A stretch of DNA of 64,000 nt from Pseudomonas sp. Lineage in GTDB: Bacteria; Pseudomonadota; Gammaproteobacteria; Pseudomonadales; Pseudomonadaceae. Within the stretch, counting starts at the first letter, position 1; every line of letters starts with the position of its first letter. The position numbers and the translations under genes were made by a program. Where the stretch lies: the NCBI RefSeq assembly GCF_030683065.1, contig NZ_JAUXMX010000012.1:1-64000 (forward strand), read 5' to 3'. Of the stretch, positions 17,215 to 25,397 are shown piece by piece. Under the pieces are notes generated by a model that was not told the origin of the DNA, did not search any database, and was given only the letters and a program-made list of their open reading frames with translations.

Positions 17215-18222
17215 ATGCCGATCCGCCACTGCATCGTTCACCTGATCGACAAGAAACCCGATGGTACTCCCGCCGTACTGCATGCCCGCGACACCGAACT
17301 GGGTGCCTCGCAGGCCATCGAGAACATGCTCGCCGACCTCAACGAGAGCTACAACGCCAAGCAGGGCAAGGCCTGGGGCCTGTTCCACGCCGAGTCCGGC
17401 GCCTACCCGTTCAGTGGCTGGCTGAGGCATTACCTCGACGCAGGCCAGGACTTCGCTGCCTTCAGCCGCCAGGCGGTCGAGCACCTGCAGAAGCTGATGG
17501 AAGAGTCCAATCTGTCCACCGGCGGCCACGTGCTGTTCGCCCACTACCAGCAAGGCATGACCGATTACCTGGTGATCGCTCTGCTCCATCACAGCGAAGG
17601 CGTGGCGGTCAACGAGGCCCTCGATGTCACGGCGGCCAAACACCTAGACCTGAGCCAGCTGCACCTGGCGGCGCGGATCAATATTTCCGAATGGCAGAAC
17701 AACGCCAACTCCAAGCAGTACATCTCCTTTATCAAGGGCAAGAACGGTAAGAAGGTCTCGGAGTACTTCCGCGACTTTATCGGCTGCCAGGAAGGCGTCG
17801 ACGGTCCAGGCGAAACGCGCACCCTGCTCAAGGCCTTCAGTGACTTCGTCGAAAGCGAAGACCTGCCGGAAGAGACTGCCCGCGAGAAGACCAAGACCCT
17901 GGTCGGCTATGCCACCAGCCAGGCCAAACTGGGCGAGCCCATGACCCTGACGGAGCTCTCGGGACTGATCGACGAAGAGCGGCCCAAGGCCTTCTACGAC
18001 CATATCCGCAACAAGGATTACGGCCTGTCGCCGGAAATCCCGGCGGACAAACGCACCCTCAGCCAGTTCCAGCGTTTCACCGGTCGCGCCGAAGGCTTGT
18101 CGATCAGTTTCGAGGCGCACCTGCTCGGCTCGAAAGTCGAATACGACGAAAGCACCGACACCCTGGTGATTCGCAACCTGCCGACGCAGCTGACCGATCA
18201 ACTCAAACGCCGTAAAACCTAA
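17215..18222 (+). CDS. ndpA: Nucleoid-associated protein NdpA (YejK)
   Basis: A 335-residue cytosolic nucleoid protein of the NA37/YejK family. Recognisable stretches are [12 protein letters not shown] at the start, [31 protein letters not shown] and [18 protein letters not shown]. Length equals that of E. coli YejK. It starts 118 bp after the transporter and is followed two bases later by the polyphosphate kinase, so it heads a three-gene operon. Function in DNA organisation is known only in outline for the family. Confidence 0.93.
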   Translation: MPIRHCIVHLIDKKPDGTPAVLHARDTELGASQAIENMLADLNESYNAKQGKAWGLFHAESGAYPFSGWLRHYLDAGQDFAAFSRQAVEHLQKLMEESNLSTGGHVLFAHYQQGMTDYLVIALLHHSEGVAVNEALDVTAAKHLDLSQLHLAARINISEWQNNANSKQYISFIKGKNGKKVSEYFRDFIGCQEGVDGPGETRTLLKAFSDFVESEDLPEETAREKTKTLVGYATSQAKLGEPMTLTELSGLIDEERPKAFYDHIRNKDYGLSPEIPADKRTLSQFQRFTGRAEGLSISFEAHLLGSKVEYDESTDTLVIRNLPTQLTDQLKRRKT

Positions 18223-18224
18223 GC

Positions 18225-19043
18225 ATGGCCCGCCTGCCGAACAACCTACTGGATACCTGCCTGTGTGACCCTACAGCGCCCTTCGGGCAGGACCCGGCGC
18301 GGGATTTCGGCCTGGACAAATGCAGCGCCCAACAAGCCCTGGCTGAGCTGCGGCCCTGGCTCAACCACCAGCAACGCATGCTCTGGGCCAACCAGCACGA
18401 TGCCATATTGCTGATCCTGCAGGGCACCGACTGCTCGGGTAAAGACGGCGTGATCCGCCGTGTATTGAACTGTATTGACCCGCAAGGCCTGCGTCTGCAC
18501 AGCTTCATCAGACCCGACGCCTGTGAGCAACGTCATGATTTTCTCTGGCGTTACCAGCGCCGCCTGCCCAAGCCCGGCCTGCTTGGGGTATTCAACCGCA
18601 GCTACTACGAAGGACTGATCAGCGACCCGCAGGATGGACTGTGCAGCGTCGACGAATTGCCGGCGCGGCAACAGGCCATCGCGGCACTCGAAAGCCAGTG
18701 GCCGCAGCAGCATCTGCATCCATTGAAATGCTTCCTGCATATTTCCAAGACTGAGCAGCATCAGCGCCTTAGCGAGCGGCTTGAGAAACCCCACAAGCGC
18801 TGGAAGCTGCATGCCAGCGACCTGCAAAGTTATCGCCACTATGAACTGCGCCAGCAGCGCTGGACCGAGCAGTTGCGCGCCACGCACAACGCCGCGGCGC
18901 CTTGGTATGTGATCCCTGCGGATCACCGCTGGCTGCGCGACTGGCTGGTGGCCAGCCTGCTGGCTCGTGAACTGGAGCGCCTGCAACTGGACTGGCCGGC
19001 TAACCCGCCGCCTTTCAGTCTGGATGATCTGGGGCCAACATGA
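18225..19043 (+). CDS. ppk2: PPK2-family polyphosphate kinase
   Basis: A 272-residue P-loop kinase of the polyphosphate:nucleotide phosphotransferase family, which uses polyphosphate to phosphorylate nucleotides or the reverse. Walker A reads LQGTDCSGKDGVIRRVL (family consensus GxDxxGKDG, here with Cys at a position often Ala). FNRSYYEGLI is the conserved Walker B-adjacent motif, and KPHKRWKLHASDLQSY follows as lid-like region. It starts two bases after ndpA and overlaps the next gene by four bases. Whether it prefers NDP or NMP substrates cannot be told from sequence alone. Confidence 0.9.
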   Translation: MARLPNNLLDTCLCDPTAPFGQDPARDFGLDKCSAQQALAELRPWLNHQQRMLWANQHDAILLILQGTDCSGKDGVIRRVLNCIDPQGLRLHSFIRPDACEQRHDFLWRYQRRLPKPGLLGVFNRSYYEGLISDPQDGLCSVDELPARQQAIAALESQWPQQHLHPLKCFLHISKTEQHQRLSERLEKPHKRWKLHASDLQSYRHYELRQQRWTEQLRATHNAAAPWYVIPADHRWLRDWLVASLLARELERLQLDWPANPPPFSLDDLGPT

Positions 19044-19885
19044 GACTCGCCGCGATTGCACTGCTGCTGGGTGTGAGCGGCATGGCCCAAGCCGTACCGG
19101 TGCAGGCCCTGCATCCGGACGAAGTGCGTTTTGTCACCGCCAATGCGGAATTCACCCTGCTGCATGAGATGGGCCATCTGCTGATCAGCGAGCTGCAACT
19201 GCCGGTACTGGGCCGCGAAGAGGATGCCGCCGACCAGCTGGGCTTTATGGGCCTGTTCCTGCTCCATGAACGCCAGCGCGATGCCGACTTCTACGCCAAG
19301 CTGCTCGATGTAGCCGACTACTGGCGCCTGGAATGGCAGCGACAAAACCCCGCCGCCCCTGAAGTGCACGAATGGGACAGCCACGCCCTGGATGCCCAGC
19401 GCTTCTACAACCTGGCCTGCCTGGCCTATGGCAGCGACCCCAGGCAACTGGAGTGGATCATCCAGATGACCGGGCTGCCGGATGAGCGCGCCTTCTACTG
19501 TCAGGACGAATACCAGCAGGTCGAACATGCGGTGAACTGGATTCGTCAGCACTTCGCCCGCAAGGCCGGTGAGCCTGCAGGTCATCGCTTGCGGGTGGAG
19601 TATCAGACGCCACCGCAGCACCTGCCAGGCGCCACCGAACTACTGGACAAGGTACGCGCCTCCGGCGAGCTGGAAGCCATTGCCGAACGAGCGAGCAACA
19701 CCTTCGCCCTGCCCCGCGACCTGAAGCTGATCGTCGCTTCATGCGGCGAGGCCAACGCCTGGTACAACCGCATCAGCGGCGAGCTGACCCTGTGCTACGA
19801 GCGCATCCTCTACTTCCGCGAACTGGCCCTTGAACTACCCAGGCTGCGTCAGCAGTCGGTAGCAGGCGAGCAGCCCACCCCCTGA
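19040..19885 (+). CDS. Exported DUF4344 putative metallopeptidase
   Basis: A 281-residue protein with a signal peptide (residues 1-19, ending MAQA). The zinc-binding motif HEMGH appears in FTLLHEMGHLLISELQ, with downstream acidic residues (REEDAADQLG) in gluzincin-like spacing. This pattern and the cysteines in DEYQQ-preceding FYCQ and LTLCYE match DUF4344. The start overlaps the PPK2 stop by four bases, so it is co-translated with a cytosolic kinase although it is itself secreted. No substrate is known to me. Confidence 0.82.
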   Translation: MRLAAIALLLGVSGMAQAVPVQALHPDEVRFVTANAEFTLLHEMGHLLISELQLPVLGREEDAADQLGFMGLFLLHERQRDADFYAKLLDVADYWRLEWQRQNPAAPEVHEWDSHALDAQRFYNLACLAYGSDPRQLEWIIQMTGLPDERAFYCQDEYQQVEHAVNWIRQHFARKAGEPAGHRLRVEYQTPPQHLPGATELLDKVRASGELEAIAERASNTFALPRDLKLIVASCGEANAWYNRISGELTLCYERILYFRELALELPRLRQQSVAGEQPTP

Positions 19886-19902
19886 CGGCTTGGCCCATTA
19901 AC

Positions 19903-20838
19903 TCACGCGGCCTTGATGGCAAAACCCATCCGCGGAAAGTGCACGTGCACGGTGCCGGCGCGAGGGTCTTCGCGGCGCAGGATCAGCTCCTCACGTCCCG
20001 AATAGATCAGCTCGCCTTCCACCGCGTCGACGCCGTAGTCGATGGCGGCTATGGCGACGCGCTGGCCCGGTTCGAAACCATTAGGATCGCTGACAGCATC
20101 ATCCGGCAAAGCCGCCGGGGTCGCGTCACGGGCAATCGCCACGGCCTCTTCGCCAGTCATCGCGCTGTGCGCACCATGACCGAAGCCCAGCACCCGACCG
20201 AGCCAGGCCGCCACTGCCGGATAGTCGTCAACCAGCGGCGCGGTGACCGGAGTGCCGCGCAGGAACCACAGCGAATGGGCCATGGCAAAGTCGGCCAGCG
20301 ACGGTTCGCCAAACAGGAAGTCGCCCTGCTCGCGCTCCAACTGCTGCTGCAAACGGCTCATCAGCACCGGCCATTGGTGCTTGGCCTGCTCCAGCGGCAG
20401 GCGGCTGGCACTGCCACCACTGAACAACCCGGCACGGTCAGCCAGGAAGCCCTTGATCGCATCAGGCGGCAGTGTACCGAAGCGTATGGCCACCGATTCC
20501 GGTTGGAATACCAGGCTCACCGCATGCTGAAATACCAGCGCATCGGCCCACTGCGCAAGGTTGGCGACATTGAACTCCTGGCCTTCGGGAAACAGCGCCG
20601 GGGTGGCTTTTTCCGCTTCCAGGCGCCGGGCGATCAGTGCAGTGTCGCAGTAGATGTCGGCACCCACCTGCAGCACCGGGGTCTTGCGGTAGCCGCCGGT
20701 CAAGGCGGTCAGGTCCGGTTTTGGCATCACCGCGGGGATCAGCACCGAGCGCCAGGACAGTTGCTTGAAGCCCAGCATCAGGCGTGCCTTTTCGGCAAAC
20801 GGCGAGGTTGGGTAATGGTGCAGGATCAACTCGTGCAT
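19903..20838 (-). CDS. Glutathione S-transferase family protein with C-terminal extension
   Basis: A 311-residue protein. The N-terminal 80 residues form a GST thioredoxin-like domain (ELILHHYPTSPFAEKARLML, then RKTPVLQVGADIYCDTALIARRLE). An all-helical GST C-domain follows (SLADFAMAHSLWFLRGTP). Canonical GSTs end near residue 220; this one carries about 85 more residues, starting around GEEAVAIARDATP and containing DPNGFEPGQRVAIAAIDYG, a beta-rich stretch that I do not recognise. The active-site region has no cysteine; Tyr or Ser near residue 8-10 could serve. It is convergent with the DUF4344 gene. Confidence 0.82.
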   Translation of the reverse strand: MHELILHHYPTSPFAEKARLMLGFKQLSWRSVLIPAVMPKPDLTALTGGYRKTPVLQVGADIYCDTALIARRLEAEKATPALFPEGQEFNVANLAQWADALVFQHAVSLVFQPESVAIRFGTLPPDAIKGFLADRAGLFSGGSASRLPLEQAKHQWPVLMSRLQQQLEREQGDFLFGEPSLADFAMAHSLWFLRGTPVTAPLVDDYPAVAAWLGRVLGFGHGAHSAMTGEEAVAIARDATPAALPDDAVSDPNGFEPGQRVAIAAIDYGVDAVEGELIYSGREELILRREDPRAGTVHVHFPRMGFAIKAA

Positions 20839-20903
20839 GACAGGCTCCGCAACTATTAAGGAAGCAGCCAGCTTACCTGTGCAGTCCACCGCGGCCTACC
20901 CGC

Positions 20904-21203
20904 TCAGCTTGATAGTTCGCCATCACCTATAACGATAAGACTGCCGCCGGCCACCAGCACTTCCTTGGCCGGCTTGCCCAGGCGCTTGATCGCCCGCTCC
21001 CGGCGCAAGGCATCGCCCTTGCCCGCACAGGCTTCGATATAAACCAGCGCCGTCGCCGGGCTGGAATAGAAGAAGCGCGCGCCTTTGCCGCTCTGGTGCT
21101 GGGCAAAGCGCCGCTGCGGGTTATCGCTGATGCCGCAGTACAGCGCGCCATTCTGCGTCCGTACCAGGTAGACGAACCAGGCTTTGTCCGTAGTTTCAGT
21201 CAT
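20904..21203 (-). CDS. GIY-YIG nuclease-superfamily protein (YhbQ-like)
   Basis: A 99-residue single-domain protein. It shows the GIY-YIG core [20 protein letters not shown], the arginine motif [16 protein letters not shown] and the acidic motif region further on, as in E. coli YhbQ and the UPF0213 family. I chose the second in-frame methionine (MTETTDKAW) at 21203 because it matches the family start. It is 24 bp downstream of the phosphatidylcholine synthase gene in the same direction. Members are implicated in DNA repair but biochemical roles are thin. Confidence 0.85.
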   Translation of the reverse strand: MTETTDKAWFVYLVRTQNGALYCGISDNPQRRFAQHQSGKGARFFYSSPATALVYIEACAGKGDALRRERAIKRLGKPAKEVLVAGGSLIVIGDGELSS

Positions 21204-21227
21204 CGCCGACAGCGCCCACACACAGCT

Positions 21228-21938
21228 TCAAGCCAACCACTCACGCGCCGTGCGCCACAGGCAGATGCCGACGAAATAAGCGGAGGCCAGCCCCCAGATC
21301 GCCAGCAACCAGGTCTGATTGAGTGGGTACTGCGCAATCAGCAAGGCGCAGGCCAGCATCCACAGCAGGGTGACGCCGATATTCAGCGGCATGAATTGCT
21401 TGACCCGAAACGGATGGAGGAACTTCATCTTGGTCAGGGTCAGACCCGACAACAGCAGGATGGTGGCGAGACTCAACCAGGGATCAAAATCCAGCAAGTA
21501 GAGATAGACAATCACCACGTTCCACGCCGCCGGAAAGCCGACGAAGTAGTTGTCCTTGCTCTTCATATTGAGGTTACAGAAGCAGAACAACGACGACAGC
21601 AGAATCACCCCAACCGACAGCAGCAGGGTGTATTCGGGCAGGGGAATGAAGCGATAGACGAAGATCGCCGGGATGAACACGTAGGTGAGGTAGTCGATCA
21701 CCAGGTCCAGGGTCGAGCCATCGAAGTGCGGCAACACCACCTTGACGTCGAACTTGCGGGCCAGGGTGCCATCCAGGCCGTCCACCAACAGCGCCAAACC
21801 CAACCAGAGCAGGCAAATTTGTGGTTGGCCATCCAGTACAGCCAGCAGGGCCAACAACGCCAGAATCACCCCACTGGCGGTGACGGCGTGCACGCTCCAG
21901 GCCTTGGCTTCACTTACAGACAACGACATTACACTCAT
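21228..21938 (-). CDS. pcs: Phosphatidylcholine synthase (CDP-alcohol phosphatidyltransferase)
   Basis: A 236-residue membrane enzyme of the Pcs family, which condenses CDP-diacylglycerol with choline to make phosphatidylcholine directly. The CDP-alcohol motif is visible as DGLDGTLARKFD with the later GSTLDLVIDYLTYVFIP, the spacing and wording typical of bacterial Pcs rather than phosphatidylserine or glycerophosphate synthases. Several transmembrane helices follow. The start MSVMSLSV at 21938 is chosen; the open frame upstream is not coding. It depends on exogenous choline, which fits the osmoprotectant importer earlier in the window. Confidence 0.9.
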   Translation of the reverse strand: MSVMSLSVSEAKAWSVHAVTASGVILALLALLAVLDGQPQICLLWLGLALLVDGLDGTLARKFDVKVVLPHFDGSTLDLVIDYLTYVFIPAIFVYRFIPLPEYTLLLSVGVILLSSLFCFCNLNMKSKDNYFVGFPAAWNVVIVYLYLLDFDPWLSLATILLLSGLTLTKMKFLHPFRVKQFMPLNIGVTLLWMLACALLIAQYPLNQTWLLAIWGLASAYFVGICLWRTAREWLA

Positions 21939-22130
21939 AATCGGGCTTCCTGGCTGGCTCATTTCTGACCGTTGAAGGACAACTGTTCTCAGCGAGACCG
22001 CGTTCTGCAGCGGTCGCCTCTTCAACGAATAGTCCAAGTTTACAACGTGTGCCCGAAGCCACTGGTAATTCAGACCCAAGAGCCGGCCGTTACGTTCGCT
22101 GTTGCGGCCAAAAAAGCTGCCGCCACAGGG

Positions 22131-22601
22131 CTATCGAGCAGCCCTGAACTGCGCCAAACCCTTGGCCGCCTGGCGGCGAATAGCGCTCTGCACCGGCGGC
22201 GCCCAGCCCAACAACACCCCCTTGGCACCCAAGGCCTGACGCGCCCAGCGCCACAGCCCGAAATGGTCGTGATGCTCGACGATCTTGCCATCGCGAAAGA
22301 TGAAGTGCGCATCGATGCGATTAACCACCGTATTGCCCGTTTGGCTGAACAGGTAGGTAGCCACCCACTGGGCGCTGCCCTGCCGTTCGTCGGCCTGGAC
22401 ATTACTGAAGGTCAGCGAGAAATTCTGCGCCCGCGCCGTCAGCATCCGCCACATGTCCGCCGCCTCGCTACCGCGCAGATCCTCAAATACCGGGTCACTG
22501 AAGCGCACATCCTCGCCATAGCAAGCCGCCATGGTCTCGGCGTCACGCTGCTGAAAGGCCTGGTAGAAGCGCGTAATGAGTTCGGCGTTAGGGTGATTCA
22601 T
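22131..22601 (-). CDS. NTF2/SnoaL-like protein
   Basis: A 156-residue cytosolic protein with the cone-shaped NTF2-like fold signature: AELITRFYQAFQQRDAETMAACYGEDVRFSDPVF at the start and RIDAHFIFRDGKIVEHHDHFGLWRW near the end. I place the start at the second of two close ATG codons (MNHPNAE, 22601) because the GGAG ribosome site is eight bases from it and only two from the first. Proteins of this kind are enzymes or binding proteins for small hydrophobic molecules; no substrate can be assigned. Confidence 0.83.
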   Translation of the reverse strand: MNHPNAELITRFYQAFQQRDAETMAACYGEDVRFSDPVFEDLRGSEAADMWRMLTARAQNFSLTFSNVQADERQGSAQWVATYLFSQTGNTVVNRIDAHFIFRDGKIVEHHDHFGLWRWARQALGAKGVLLGWAPPVQSAIRRQAAKGLAQFRAAR

Positions 22602-22702
22602 AGGCATGACTCCAAGGGCAGGGTTGCCCCGGCCTTACAGGCGAAGAGGCGGGTGCAGGGCGGCTGAAAACTCGTCAAAGGCCCTGCATTGCACGCGCAC
22701 AA

Positions 22703-23557
22703 TCAGCGCGCGTCGATCTGCTGCTGCAAGTTCTGGATCTGGGCTTGCATGGCGCTGATATTACGGGTCATCTGCGCGCGAAAAACATCGAACTCGGCAG
22801 TATTGCTTGTCGGTGCCGGACGATTGTCCAACTCGCTACGCAGCACCAGTAGATCCTGCTCCAGGCGACCGATTGCCTGACTCGGATTGCCGATTTTTTT
22901 CAACGCTTCGATTTCGCCACTCAGGCTTTGCAGCTGGCCGTCGAGTTTGCTCGCCCCGGCTTGTGCGGCTTTCAAGGACGCCTGCTCGGTTTGCAGCGAC
23001 GCCAAGGTTTTTTTCAGCGCAGCCTGCTCGCCACCCAGGCTCTTCAGGCTACCGCCGAATTGGCTGGTAACCCCTTGCTGAGCTTTAAGGTCGGTCGCCA
23101 ACTGTTCGATGCGCTTGTCCTGCCCGCCCTGCTGACCGGCCACGCTCTGCTGCTGCTTGCTCAGTTCGGCCAGCTTGCTTTCCAATTGTTTGACTTGAAG
23201 CTTGAGCGCTTCACTGCCGCTGGTGACCGTAGACTCGGTGGCCACCACCTTGCCGCTGATGTCCTGGATACGCCCGGCAGCCTCTTCGCTAATGCGCGCG
23301 AAGCTTTCCTGGGTGGCGACCAACTGCAACTCCATCAGACTGATCTGCTGAGAGCTCCACCAGCCCAGCCCACCGAGGGCGATCGTCAAGGCGCCAACCA
23401 GCGCCCACAGCGCACCGGTACTGGCGGCCCGGGACGGCGCTGCAGCGGGGCGAGACGGGGCGGATTCGGCGTGCCCCTTATCGAGACCTTCACGGTCACG
23501 CGTGTCGGTGATCAGGCTGGGCACATGATCGAGTTCATCGTGGGCATCGTTACGCAT
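22703..23557 (-). CDS. Membrane-anchored coiled-coil protein, function unknown
   Basis: A 284-residue protein. A charged cytoplasmic N-terminus of about 45 residues precedes one hydrophobic segment (GALWALVGALTIALGGLGWW). The remaining 200 residues are a long heptad-rich coiled coil (LKLQVKQLESKLAELSKQQQ and later repeats) with abundant Gln, Lys and Glu. The architecture resembles other single-pass bitopic proteins whose coiled coil lies in the periplasm. I do not recognise the family. The gene is divergent from the sigma-54 promoted gene at 23872. Confidence 0.75.
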   Translation of the reverse strand: MRNDAHDELDHVPSLITDTRDREGLDKGHAESAPSRPAAAPSRAASTGALWALVGALTIALGGLGWWSSQQISLMELQLVATQESFARISEEAAGRIQDISGKVVATESTVTSGSEALKLQVKQLESKLAELSKQQQSVAGQQGGQDKRIEQLATDLKAQQGVTSQFGGSLKSLGGEQAALKKTLASLQTEQASLKAAQAGASKLDGQLQSLSGEIEALKKIGNPSQAIGRLEQDLLVLRSELDNRPAPTSNTAEFDVFRAQMTRNISAMQAQIQNLQQQIDAR

Positions 23558-23719
23558 GAGTAAACCTTTAAAAACGCTGAGGACGCGAAATGCCGCTCAG
23601 TATAACGATTAGTGCGCGACGCTTCAGTGTCGCGCCAAGCGAGTGCAAGACGCACCGCGGCAGAGCGTGACACCGCATGCTGACCGGCTACAGCACGCAC
23701 AATTGCTCATTATGTGAAC

Positions 23720-23735
23720 TGGTACGCGCCTTGCA
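23720..23735 (+). promoter_or_regulatory. Consensus sigma-54 (RpoN) promoter
   Basis: TGGTACGCGCCTTGCA matches the RpoN consensus TGGYACGNNNNTTGCW at every defined position, with the GG and GC dinucleotides separated by the required ten bases. Transcription would start near 23746 and read into the gene at 23872, leaving a leader of about 125 bases. Confidence 0.75.
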
Positions 23736-23761
23736 GTTGTCTATTTGCGACGCCCCCACAG

Positions 23762-23777
23762 CACCTGAGGTCAGGTG
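23762..23777 (+). other. Inverted repeat in the leader of the RpoN-promoted gene
   Basis: CACCTGA, two G residues, TCAGGTG: a perfect seven-base inverted repeat just downstream of the predicted transcription start. It could be a protein-binding site or a small RNA hairpin. Confidence 0.4.
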
Positions 23778-23871
23778 AGGGCGACACGCCGCACGGTTGA
23801 CACCGACAGAACGAGCTTCGTGTCCTTAGGATGAGCGACGCCCAGTTCAGTCAAAACAGGGGGGAAGACAC

Positions 23872-24189
23872 ATGGAACTGAACAGAGAAGTGCTGGATTG
23901 CATGAAGAGCTTGCGCCGCAGGCTGCGTGAGGAGCTAGCGGTGGATATCCGCATGAGCCAGCCGGATGCAATCAATACGATGCTCAGCGCCTGCCTGACT
24001 TCGACCAGCGAAGAGACCCGCACGCTCGGCCAACTCCTCGCCCGGTACAGCGACCAACCGTTCAACCTCACAGCCGAGACCCCGGCACCCCGCCTGCAAG
24101 CCGGGCATCCGCTGCTGGTTGAAGAGCCACAGCCCAAGCAGGCCAGTGGTTCGCTGCGCATGTACCGCGGTCAACGGGTCTACGCCTGA
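23872..24189 (+). CDS. Small hypothetical protein behind a sigma-54 promoter
   Basis: A 105-residue protein I do not recognise. The first 60 residues are helical and charged (LDCMKSLRRRLREELAVDIR, then INTMLSACLTSTSEETRTLG); the tail is rich in proline and ends LRMYRGQRVYA. No signal peptide or membrane segment is seen. The ATG at 23872 follows GGGGGAAG with a normal spacer. Its promoter at 23720-23735 is a perfect RpoN match, which argues that the gene is real and tied to nitrogen, motility or envelope control. It stands alone as a transcription unit, convergent with the dehydrogenase at 24216. Confidence 0.75.
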   Translation: MELNREVLDCMKSLRRRLREELAVDIRMSQPDAINTMLSACLTSTSEETRTLGQLLARYSDQPFNLTAETPAPRLQAGHPLLVEEPQPKQASGSLRMYRGQRVYA

Positions 24190-24215
24190 GATTGCTCAGC
24201 ACGGGCCGAGAGCGA

Positions 24216-25208
24216 TTAGCCGGGATGGTGGGCCTTCCACCACAGGCAAAATTCATCCAGCGCCGTCCACAGACTGACCTGCGGTTCATAGTCCAGGTAC
24301 TCGCGGGCGCGGCTGATATCCAGTGAAAAATCCTTGGCCATCAGCGCTACCCCCAGGCGAAACAGGGTTGGCTCGGGGCGGCCAGGCAGCAGCCGGCACA
24401 ACCCTTCATTCAGCGCAGCGCCACTGTATGCCAGGGCGTAGGGCAGGTGCCGGGTCACCGGCGGTAGCTCAAGCTGACGCAACACATAGTTGACCGCATC
24501 CCACAGCGGCACTGGCGCACCATTGCTGATGTTGTAGGCCTTGCCCAACGCTGGCCCAGCGGCCAGCAAGCAACTGAACAACGCATCGTTGAGGTTTTGC
24601 ATGCTGGTGAAGTCGACCCGGTTCAGGCCGTTGCCGATGATCGCCAGGCGCCCCTTGTGCTGCATATTGATCAAGCGTGGAAACAGGCTGGTATCGCCCG
24701 CGCCGGTGACCGAACGCGGACGCAACGCCAGTACTTCCAGACCGAACTCCTGGGCACCGAATACCTGCTGCTCGGCCAGGTACTTGGTCTTGCCGTAATG
24801 ATCGAAGAAGCGCGTGGGCACCTGCTCTTCCTTGATACCCACATGCGCCTGGCCATCGAAATAGATCGACGGCGAGGACAGGTGCACCAGGCGCCGTACA
24901 CGCTGTTTCAGGCAGCCTTCGATGACGTTCTCGGTGACCAGCACATTGGCCTGATGGAAGTGCTGATAAGTGCCCCACACGCCGACCGCACCGGCGCAGT
25001 GCACCACCGCCTCGACGCCCTGGCAGAGCCGCTGCACCAGTTCGGGGTCGGACAAATCACCCTGGATCAACTCGGCGCCGCGCGTGACCAGGTGCTCCAT
25101 CCCTGCGGCACGGCGACCGTTGACCCGTACATTCAACCCTTGCTCCAAGGCAAAGCGGGCGAAGCGTGCGCCGATAAAGCCACTTGCACCGGTAACCAGA
25201 ATCTTCAT
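24216..25208 (-). CDS. NAD(P)-dependent epimerase / 3-beta-HSD-like dehydrogenase
   Basis: A 330-residue extended short-chain dehydrogenase. The Rossmann motif GASGFIGARFARFAL is at residues 7-21, and the catalytic YxxxK appears as HYGKTKYLAEQQVF. LRPRSVTGAGDTSLFPRLI follows as in sterol-dehydrogenase-like and OleD-like enzymes. The start MKILVTGASG at 25208 gives the usual N-terminus. It could act on a beta-hydroxy acid or a sugar nucleotide; no neighbour decides this, and the other Ole genes are absent here. Confidence 0.83.
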   Translation of the reverse strand: MKILVTGASGFIGARFARFALEQGLNVRVNGRRAAGMEHLVTRGAELIQGDLSDPELVQRLCQGVEAVVHCAGAVGVWGTYQHFHQANVLVTENVIEGCLKQRVRRLVHLSSPSIYFDGQAHVGIKEEQVPTRFFDHYGKTKYLAEQQVFGAQEFGLEVLALRPRSVTGAGDTSLFPRLINMQHKGRLAIIGNGLNRVDFTSMQNLNDALFSCLLAAGPALGKAYNISNGAPVPLWDAVNYVLRQLELPPVTRHLPYALAYSGAALNEGLCRLLPGRPEPTLFRLGVALMAKDFSLDISRAREYLDYEPQVSLWTALDEFCLWWKAHHPG

Positions 25209-25397
25209 TGCCACTCCCCACCGTACCTGACCGTCTGCGCACTCTAGCAGTGCCGCCACTGACGCGCCGTGTCGTAACGCGCCAGAACAGCGACCACAGC
25301 GTCGACGGCGGATGCCACGGGCACTGCCCGCCAACCCCCGAGCAGAACGCACAACACGGCCCAAACCGTAGACGCGATATTCAGGCAACACAACAGC

